This document shows positions 6,707 through 12,074 of a stretch of 12,074 bases of DNA, piece after piece. Source of the DNA: JAZKFP01 sp040386355. GTDB lineage: Bacteria; Pseudomonadota; Gammaproteobacteria; Pseudomonadales; UBA6940. The translations under genes were made by a program, and so were the position numbers. The notes under the pieces were generated by a model. The model ran no database searches. It saw only the letters and a list, made by a program, of their open reading frames with translations, and had not been told where the DNA came from. Position 1 is the first letter of the stretch. Each line of letters begins with the position of its first letter. The stretch covers positions 1 to 12,074 of the forward strand of contig JAZKFP010000028.1 in the NCBI GenBank assembly GCA_040386355.1, given 5' to 3'.

Positions 6707-7243
6707 ATGATGCAGGATGAAACAAATTTACCCGTATCACCTGATATGGAATCTTTACTCGATTTAATGGCTGAACATATTCGACGACGCTGGGGCAGTG
6801 CTCAAGAAAATAAATTACGTTTAGTGGGTATTTTAACCGGTGGTGCTTGGGTTGCTGAACAGTTAAGAGCGCGACTTAAAATTACCGAACCAATTGGATT
6901 ATTAAATATTTCATTTTACCGAGATGATTTTTCACGTCGTTCGTTGCATCCAGAAATCCAACCTTCCTCTTTACCTTTCGATATTGAAAATCAAGAAATT
7001 TTACTCATCGATGATGTTTTAATGACGGGTCGAACCATTCGCGCAGCCATGAATGAATTATTTGATTACGGCCGACCTTCGGCCATTCGTTTAGCAGTGC
7101 TTGCAGATGTTGGAGCACGTGAATTACCGATGCGTCCAGATGTTGTAGGATGGACGTTAAAAGCACCCGAAGGTTATCGTTTAAAACTAAATTCAAAAGA
7201 TGGATTATTGGTTTGGCGCCGCATTGGCCGACCTCAGATGTAA
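6707..7243 (+). CDS. pyrR: PyrR bifunctional protein: pyrimidine regulator / uracil phosphoribosyltransferase
   Basis: PyrR is a phosphoribosyltransferase-fold protein. In Bacillus it binds pyr mRNA attenuators in response to UMP and also makes UMP from uracil and PRPP. From ATG 6707 the product has 178 residues, a normal length. Visible are LVGILTGGAWVAEQL (the PPi-loop region), ISFYRDDFSRRS, which parallels the LYRDDL block of the Bacillus protein, the PRPP-binding signature ILLIDDVLMTGRTIRAA, and GRPSAIRLAVLADVGARELPMRPD near the C-terminus. The last block usually reads DRG.RELPI; here the Arg after Asp is Val. The open frame extends to an ATG at 6623, but the strong ribosome binding site puts the start at 6707 or 6710. 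It lies 40 bases after ruvX and 44 before pyrB. Those 44 bases hold no hairpin that would look like a PyrR-controlled attenuator, so the regulatory role is uncertain. Confidence 0.92.
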   Translation: MMQDETNLPVSPDMESLLDLMAEHIRRRWGSAQENKLRLVGILTGGAWVAEQLRARLKITEPIGLLNISFYRDDFSRRSLHPEIQPSSLPFDIENQEILLIDDVLMTGRTIRAAMNELFDYGRPSAIRLAVLADVGARELPMRPDVVGWTLKAPEGYRLKLNSKDGLLVWRRIGRPQM

Positions 7244-7287
7244 ATCGAATAAACTATACTTTATTAATTAAATTTTCAGGATAGAAC

Positions 7288-8292
7288 ATGTCTGTTGAAT
7301 CAATCCAGACCCGTGTAGAAAGAGACACGAGTCAATTTTATTCCGATGGCCGACTCAAACATTTTTTAACGATTGAAGGAATATCAGGTCAAAAGTTAAC
7401 GGAATTATTGGATTTAGCGCAATCGTTTTTAGTGGTCGAACACCGTGCAATTAAAAAAGTACCTTTGCTTCGCGGTAAAACATTGGTTAATTTGTTTTTT
7501 GAACCTAGCACACGTACACGAACAACATTTGAATTAGCCGCAAAACGTTTATCAGCGGATGTATTAACCATCCAGTCACAAGATTCCTCAACTCGGAAAG
7601 GCGAATCTTTGTTGGATATGCTGCGCAACTTAGAAGCGATGGCGGTAGATTTATTTGTAGTTCGTCACGCGCAAAGTGGAGCTGCACATTTTATCGCACA
7701 ACATGTGACACCTAACGTTGCGGTGGTAAATGCTGGTGATGGACGACACGCACATCCAACTCAAGCGCTGTTAGATATGTTTACGATCCGTCACTTTAAA
7801 GGTGATTTCATACCATTACGTGTAGCAATTGTTGGCGACATTATGCATTCCCGAGTTGCACGTTCTCAAGTACAAGCGTTGCTAGCGTTGGGTGTGCAAG
7901 ATATTCGTTTAATAGCGCCAAAGACTTTATTACCTCGTACACGTTGGCACCCCAATGTGTCGCATGAGTGGGAATTACAACACGGCTTAAAAGATGTGGA
8001 CGTTGTTATTGCATTACGTTTGCAAAATGAACGAATGCAAGCCGGATTATTACCGAGTCCAGAAGAATATCGAGCCTTATACGGCTTAACCAATGACTCG
8101 ATCAAAGTATTAAAAAAAGATGCAATTATTATGCATCCAGGTCCTATTAATCGCGGCGTTGAAATGGATTCTGATATTGCCGATGGCGCACGTTCGGTAA
8201 TTTTAGATCAAGTACATTTTGGGATTGCAGTACGTATGGCGATTCTTTCCAAACTTATGGAAGGTTCTGATCGAGAGGCCGCCAAACTATGA
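7288..8292 (+). CDS. pyrB: Aspartate carbamoyltransferase catalytic subunit
   Basis: PyrB joins carbamoyl phosphate and aspartate to give N-carbamoyl aspartate, the committed step of UMP synthesis, in the cytosol. The 334-residue chain is, from memory, the length of the Pseudomonas enzyme and longer than the 310 or so of E. coli PyrB. Carbamoyl-phosphate and aspartate site motifs are FFEPSTRTRTTFE (70-82), SSTRKGES (100-107), VVRHAQSGA (124-132), GDGRHAHPTQALLD (150-163) and, near the end, MHPGPINRGVEM. The N-terminal extension before the core (about 20 residues) is typical of the form that pairs with an inactive dihydroorotase. AGGA lies six bases before the ATG. The stop overlaps the pyrC' start as ATGA, consistent with coupled production of the two subunits. 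No pyrI regulatory-subunit gene is present. Confidence 0.97.
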   Translation: MSVESIQTRVERDTSQFYSDGRLKHFLTIEGISGQKLTELLDLAQSFLVVEHRAIKKVPLLRGKTLVNLFFEPSTRTRTTFELAAKRLSADVLTIQSQDSSTRKGESLLDMLRNLEAMAVDLFVVRHAQSGAAHFIAQHVTPNVAVVNAGDGRHAHPTQALLDMFTIRHFKGDFIPLRVAIVGDIMHSRVARSQVQALLALGVQDIRLIAPKTLLPRTRWHPNVSHEWELQHGLKDVDVVIALRLQNERMQAGLLPSPEEYRALYGLTNDSIKVLKKDAIIMHPGPINRGVEMDSDIADGARSVILDQVHFGIAVRMAILSKLMEGSDREAAKL

Positions 8293-9596
8293 AAATAGCT
8301 TCCACTTTTAACCAATCTGATTTTCAAATACACCACGTTCAAACAGCAACCATACAAAATATTGTATGGGTAGATTCTACAGCTAACACCGTAAAGCCTG
8401 CGAATTTACTAATTCGTGATGGAAAAAAAATAGAAGTCGTTTCAGTTGAGACGGCGCCACTAAAAAATTTCCCCGTTATCGATGGAAAAGGATACATCGC
8501 GTGTCCTGCATGGTGGGATTTGGCAAGCACATTACCTGATCCAAATAATCCAAGCTCAGGTAATGTGGAAGCTGAGTTGAAACTCGCTGAAGAAGGTGGT
8601 TTTGCGCAAGTTACCGTATGGCCAACATCTTCTTATCCATTAGATACGCCGGCAGAAGTACGATTATTACAACAAACCGCTAAAAATTCTGCATTAATGG
8701 TGACGCCAATTGTTGCGTTAACACGAGGATTAGCAGGAGAAAGACCCAGTGATTTTGCAGCGCTTAAAAAAGAAGGTTGTTTTATTACTACGCAAAGTTC
8801 AGTGCCGATGACTGATTTGCGAGTTCAAGCGCGTTGTTTAGAATACGCTGCAACGCATCATCTAAAAGTGTTTTTTCAATCCATTGAAAGTTCATTAGCC
8901 GTTGGCGGCTACATGCACGAAGGGGAAGTTTCCGATATTTTGGGAATTCCTGGAATTCCTGTCATGGCCGAAACGATTGCCGTGATGCGGGATTTGGAAT
9001 TAGCAAAACACGCTGAAGTACAACCGCACATTAGCCAAATTTCTTGTGAGCGAACATTAAATTTATTACACAGCTACGGTTCTGAAAATATCAGTGCTGA
9101 TGTTTCGATATTTCATCTTTGTTTTACCGAACAACAATTAATTAATTTTGATAGTCGTTTTCGTGTCACGCCGCCTTTGCGAACAGAGTCTGATCGATTA
9201 GCTTTGATTGCTGCAGTGCGCGATGGGCAGCTTGCAATTTCGTCTGGACATCAACCTCGAGCAACGACTTCAAAAATGGCGCCGTTTGCAAATACTGCTT
9301 CCGGTGCTGCAACTTTTGATGTTTTTCTTGCTTTAGGATGTGAATTGATTCGACGCGGTGAGTTATCTTGGCCACAATGGGTAAAAGCTACTTCAGCTCT
9401 ACCACGGAAAATATTGAATAATTATACGAAATCAGAAGAAACAACGTACCTTGCTTTAGACGATTTCTGTTTAATTGATCCTGATGCGCAGTGGGATAAA
9501 TTACCAGAATTTTTGCAATCGCTTGGTGGAGATTCAGGAATCACTGGATTTCGCGGCAAAGTTAAAGCACGTGTACGTTTAATTCCTCTGTCATAA
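8289..9596 (+). CDS. pyrC': Catalytically inactive dihydroorotase-like subunit (PyrC'/PyrX)
   Basis: The 435-residue protein has the amidohydrolase layout of dihydroorotase but has lost its metal site. Where active enzymes read PG..D.H.H, this one reads CPAWWDLAST (72-81), so both metal histidines are replaced (Ala79, Thr81). The usual histidine of the H.ED strand is lost (FFQSIES). The HI.HIS strand reads HISQIS. The DHAP loop with the catalytic Asp reads SGHQPRATTSK, with Gly for Asp. Scaffold blocks persist, such as GYMHEGEVSDILGIPGIPVMAE, in which the first six residues are typical, and TPPLRTESDRLALI. In Pseudomonas the equivalent PyrC' is required for PyrB to assemble as an active dodecamer. 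The ATGA overlap with pyrB and the lost residues make the same structural role likely. A true dihydroorotase should be encoded elsewhere. The adenylate cyclase gene follows after 14 bases. Confidence 0.92.
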   Translation: MKIASTFNQSDFQIHHVQTATIQNIVWVDSTANTVKPANLLIRDGKKIEVVSVETAPLKNFPVIDGKGYIACPAWWDLASTLPDPNNPSSGNVEAELKLAEEGGFAQVTVWPTSSYPLDTPAEVRLLQQTAKNSALMVTPIVALTRGLAGERPSDFAALKKEGCFITTQSSVPMTDLRVQARCLEYAATHHLKVFFQSIESSLAVGGYMHEGEVSDILGIPGIPVMAETIAVMRDLELAKHAEVQPHISQISCERTLNLLHSYGSENISADVSIFHLCFTEQQLINFDSRFRVTPPLRTESDRLALIAAVRDGQLAISSGHQPRATTSKMAPFANTASGAATFDVFLALGCELIRRGELSWPQWVKATSALPRKILNNYTKSEETTYLALDDFCLIDPDAQWDKLPEFLQSLGGDSGITGFRGKVKARVRLIPLS

Positions 9597-9610
9597 GGAT
9601 TTGAGCTCAT

Positions 9611-11101
9611 ATGCTTTTTTCAAACTGGTTGGGTCGTTTTCCGATTGCAATCAAAGTCTCTGCCGTCTTGGTCTTACTCGGGGGAGCAGTACTAGGTGTT
9701 TTTTGGTTTTTGGTAATGTCGGCATTGCAAAGTATTTTGCAAGACGTAACCGATCATTTTGGTAAGACGCTTGCTGCACAAATTGCTTATGCTGCCGCCG
9801 AACCCTTGTTAGCGGAAGATGAGCTGTCATTAAAAGTTATTGTCAATAACGCAACTCAAGCACCGAATGTTCAAGCGGTTTTAATTTTTGATCGCGAAAA
9901 TCAAATTTTGGCAGGCTCTGAACCAAGCAAATTGCAAAATGCAGAAATATTTTTGCCAGACGATCCTACGCAATTGCTCGCCGCATCAAATCGACTTGGA
10001 ATGTATGTCAGCCCAATTATGTTTAAAGATGTGATTGCAGGGCAATTAATTATCTATGTCGATCAACAACGTATTCAACGCAAAGTTCAAGACACGGTTC
10101 AGGTCATGACATTGGTATTGTTTTGCTTATTATTTTTAACTGCATTTGTCGCCTTATACTTAGGACGGCATCTTACTCAACCAGTGGTGCGTTTAAATGA
10201 AGCAGTATTAGCAATTGGTGCAGGACGTTACGACCATCGTATCCAAGAAGAACGTCGTGATGAAATTGGTATGTTGATTGAAAATGTAAATCTTATGGCG
10301 GAAGGTTTAGAAGAAAAAGAAAAAATCAAAGAAACTTTTTCGCGTTATATGGCACCCAATGTTGCGGATAACATTCTTGCTAATTTAGATAATCCCTCGG
10401 TACCCATTAAATATGTCGATGCCAGTGTCATGTTTGTTGATCTCGTAGGATTCACCGGCATTTGCGAATCTTTTCCACCCAATGAAGTGGCTCAATTACT
10501 CAATGAATACTATGGTTGCATTTTATTAGCAAGTGAAGGCTACAAAGGTACAGTAGATAAATTCATTGGTGACGGCGCCATGATTTTATTCGGTGCTCCA
10601 CAATCGGAATCTCAACATGCGTTAAATGCGATAAGTTGCGCCGGAGTATTTCTACATCTAGTTAAAGAAATAAATGAATTGCGTAAAAATCGTGGTCAAG
10701 CGGTTATGCAATTTCGTATCGGAATTCACAGCGGTGAAATGTTAGCAGGTTCATTAGGTTCCGATAAACGCATGCAATATACAGTTATTGGAGATGTAGT
10801 AAATATTGCGTCTCGACTTTGTCATCAAGCTGAGCCAGGCTGTATTTTAGTGAGTGAAGAAAGTTGTGAGTCAGCACAAAAAATTCATGAGCCTGACGGC
10901 ACAAAAGTAGAACTTAATTTTCAACCTTTAATAGTAAAAGATTTAGGAGAAACTGAAGTTCGAGGAAGGGCTGCTCCAGTACAAGCGAAACAAATACTTG
11001 GATTTCATGAAATTGTTCAAAAGTCGTTAGATGAACATTTAGCTTCAGTAATCGATTTAATTCACGGAAACCACGGCAACGTTGATAAGGAATACGTTTG
11101 A
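9611..11101 (+). CDS. Membrane-bound class III adenylate cyclase with periplasmic sensor and HAMP domain
   Basis: The 496-residue protein has two transmembrane segments, about 13-36 and 165-185. They enclose a periplasmic region of about 130 residues (TLAAQIAYAAAEPLLAEDEL at 53-72), then comes a HAMP domain (about 185-238), a short linker and a class III cyclase domain (about 270-440). Catalytic residues are visible: metal-binding Asp277 in MFVDLVGFT and Asp321 in KFIGDG, adenine-specifying Lys317 with Thr391 in YTVIGD, and transition-state Asn398 and Arg402 in VVNIASRL. The Lys/Thr pair points to ATP rather than GTP, as in class IIIb enzymes. It should therefore make cAMP at the inner membrane in response to an envelope signal passed through HAMP. 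The periplasmic part resembles the SMP/AhpA-type regions of some gammaproteobacterial membrane proteins, by memory only. It begins 14 bases after pyrC', with AAGGAT somewhat far upstream, and its stop overlaps the next start. Confidence 0.93.
   Translation: MLFSNWLGRFPIAIKVSAVLVLLGGAVLGVFWFLVMSALQSILQDVTDHFGKTLAAQIAYAAAEPLLAEDELSLKVIVNNATQAPNVQAVLIFDRENQILAGSEPSKLQNAEIFLPDDPTQLLAASNRLGMYVSPIMFKDVIAGQLIIYVDQQRIQRKVQDTVQVMTLVLFCLLFLTAFVALYLGRHLTQPVVRLNEAVLAIGAGRYDHRIQEERRDEIGMLIENVNLMAEGLEEKEKIKETFSRYMAPNVADNILANLDNPSVPIKYVDASVMFVDLVGFTGICESFPPNEVAQLLNEYYGCILLASEGYKGTVDKFIGDGAMILFGAPQSESQHALNAISCAGVFLHLVKEINELRKNRGQAVMQFRIGIHSGEMLAGSLGSDKRMQYTVIGDVVNIASRLCHQAEPGCILVSEESCESAQKIHEPDGTKVELNFQPLIVKDLGETEVRGRAAPVQAKQILGFHEIVQKSLDEHLASVIDLIHGNHGNVDKEYV
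11087..11092 (+). promoter_or_regulatory. Ribosome binding site supporting a TTG start
   Basis: AAGGAA sits five bases before the TTG at 11098, inside the end of the cyclase gene. No comparable site precedes the first in-frame ATG at 11149. It is the main reason for choosing the TTG. Confidence 0.6.
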
Positions 11102-12074
11102 AACATCAATCTTTAAAGCATTCGGTAAGGAAGAAGTTACCGAAATTAATGATTATTTGTTTGTTATCATTTCTATTGTCATTGGTTTTTGGATGTCAAA
11201 TAAATTCAATCCATTCCGCACCTAAAAATGCATCCGTTAAGCAATTACTTGCGCAACATCAATATCAAGAAGCATTCAACATAGCTCCTACCTCGCAAAA
11301 AGAATCAATTGAAAAAGCATCAGAATTCTATTCACAAACCACGATTGATTACGCATTAGATATGTTAAATGAAGATCAATGGAAAGAAGCACTCGATACA
11401 TTAAGTCGTGCACGAGAAGGCATTATTAAAAAAGCAAAAATCGACAAAACAATTTTGCGTATAAAAAAAGATGAATACTTAGAACTCAATCGAGCTCGCA
11501 CATTAGAAGCTATACGCAAAGCTCATTGGTTTAATAGTCAACAAGATCTCTATGAAATGTATTTACTTTCAACACGCGCTTCAATGTTGCACAGAGCACG
11601 ACTCAAAAATATTTTTAAAAATCAATCTGAATTAGTTTCTGAATTACTTGAACAAGGGCACGTAGTGTTGCAAATGGGAGACATTGCGTTGGCTCAACGA
11701 ACCTATTCGACTATTGGCACGCTATGGATGGAAGAAAATCTATTTGATGCTTACGATGAATTTGAAAAATCTATTGCCAATCAAATTAATAAAAGTAATG
11801 TAGTAAAAGGCGTTGAAGTTGAAATAGAAGACGAACAAAATCCAATTCCACAAAAAGTTGTAAGTAAATTGTCTCAACCTGCAAATGAAATTGAAGAGCA
11901 AATTGAGCAACGAAAAATTGAGAAAAAAGCATTATTCAGACAGATAGATCAAGCTACGCAACGCGCGGATTTGGTAAAAATTAATAATTTATTACAGCAA
12001 TTATATGCGCAGGAAAATCTAACACGACGTGATCAAATTTCCATAGATCGCACAGAAAGTTATCTTAAAGCTCA
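11098..12074 (+). CDS. Probable lipoprotein with TPR-like helical body, C-terminus beyond the window
   Basis: The frame opens at TTG 11098, overlaps the cyclase stop as TTGA, and stays open for 325 codons to the right edge. The start of the product is a signal peptide: a basic stretch (KHSVRKKLPK, 7-16), a hydrophobic core (17-31), then VFGC with Cys33 as the likely lipidated residue. Phe at -2 is less common in a lipobox, so lipidation is probable rather than certain. If the ATG at 11149 is used instead, the signal peptide remains but loses its basic residues. The mature part is hydrophilic, Gln- and Glu-rich and almost entirely helical in character, with TPR-like pairs at about 84-106 and 193-225 and a likely coiled coil at 260-315. 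I do not recognise the family. The tight overlap with a sensor cyclase suggests an envelope partner, perhaps an accessory factor of that cyclase. Confidence 0.8.
   Translation, partial: MKHQSLKHSVRKKLPKLMIICLLSFLLSLVFGCQINSIHSAPKNASVKQLLAQHQYQEAFNIAPTSQKESIEKASEFYSQTTIDYALDMLNEDQWKEALDTLSRAREGIIKKAKIDKTILRIKKDEYLELNRARTLEAIRKAHWFNSQQDLYEMYLLSTRASMLHRARLKNIFKNQSELVSELLEQGHVVLQMGDIALAQRTYSTIGTLWMEENLFDAYDEFEKSIANQINKSNVVKGVEVEIEDEQNPIPQKVVSKLSQPANEIEEQIEQRKIEKKALFRQIDQATQRADLVKINNLLQQLYAQENLTRRDQISIDRTESYLKA

Noticed and set aside
7255..7260. TATACT as a -10 box before pyrB
   Set aside because: No -35-like hexamer at a usable distance and no extended -10; not strong enough in AT-rich DNA to call a promoter.

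Overview
The window looks like a chromosomal segment of a low-GC gammaproteobacterium. Three things suggest this. The pyrimidine cluster ruvX-pyrR-pyrB-pyrC', with a catalytically dead dihydroorotase partner, is the arrangement known from Pseudomonas and relatives. The glycine cleavage P-protein is split into two subunits, as in Legionella-, Coxiella- and Francisella-like gammaproteobacteria. The AT-rich coding style fits the same groups. The genus is an inference and cannot be settled from this sequence alone.

Layout: bases 1-683 (minus strand) hold the first 227 codons of a NodU/CmcH-type carbamoyltransferase that runs off the left edge. A 320-bp divergent spacer without a convincing gene follows. 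The glycine cleavage genes come next on the plus strand: gcvH (1004-1414), a 202-bp gap, then gcvPA and gcvPB, which overlap by ATGA (1617-4549). gcvT is not in the window, and I see no glycine riboswitch. The 402-bp gap 4550-4951 carries two related palindromic repeat copies in inverted orientation, with an AT-rich stem-loop between them. They are the most unusual structures here, because the two copies differ by changes that keep their stems paired.

From 4952 to the right edge seven plus-strand genes follow with gaps of -4 to 44 bp, so they may form one transcription unit: rsgA (ribosome assembly GTPase), ruvX/yqgF (RNase H-fold nuclease), pyrR, pyrB, pyrC' (dead dihydroorotase), a membrane class III adenylate cyclase, and the N-terminal 325 codons of a probable lipoprotein. 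The lipoprotein starts at TTG and overlaps the cyclase stop codon.

Functionally, GcvH carries the lipoyl arm that GcvPA/GcvPB load with the aminomethyl group of glycine, feeding one-carbon metabolism. PyrB makes carbamoyl aspartate, probably in a stable complex with PyrC', while PyrR may be a regulator or uracil phosphoribosyltransferase. The cyclase and lipoprotein look like an envelope-facing signalling pair appended to the pyrimidine genes. No mobile-element gene, tRNA, rRNA or CRISPR array was recognised.
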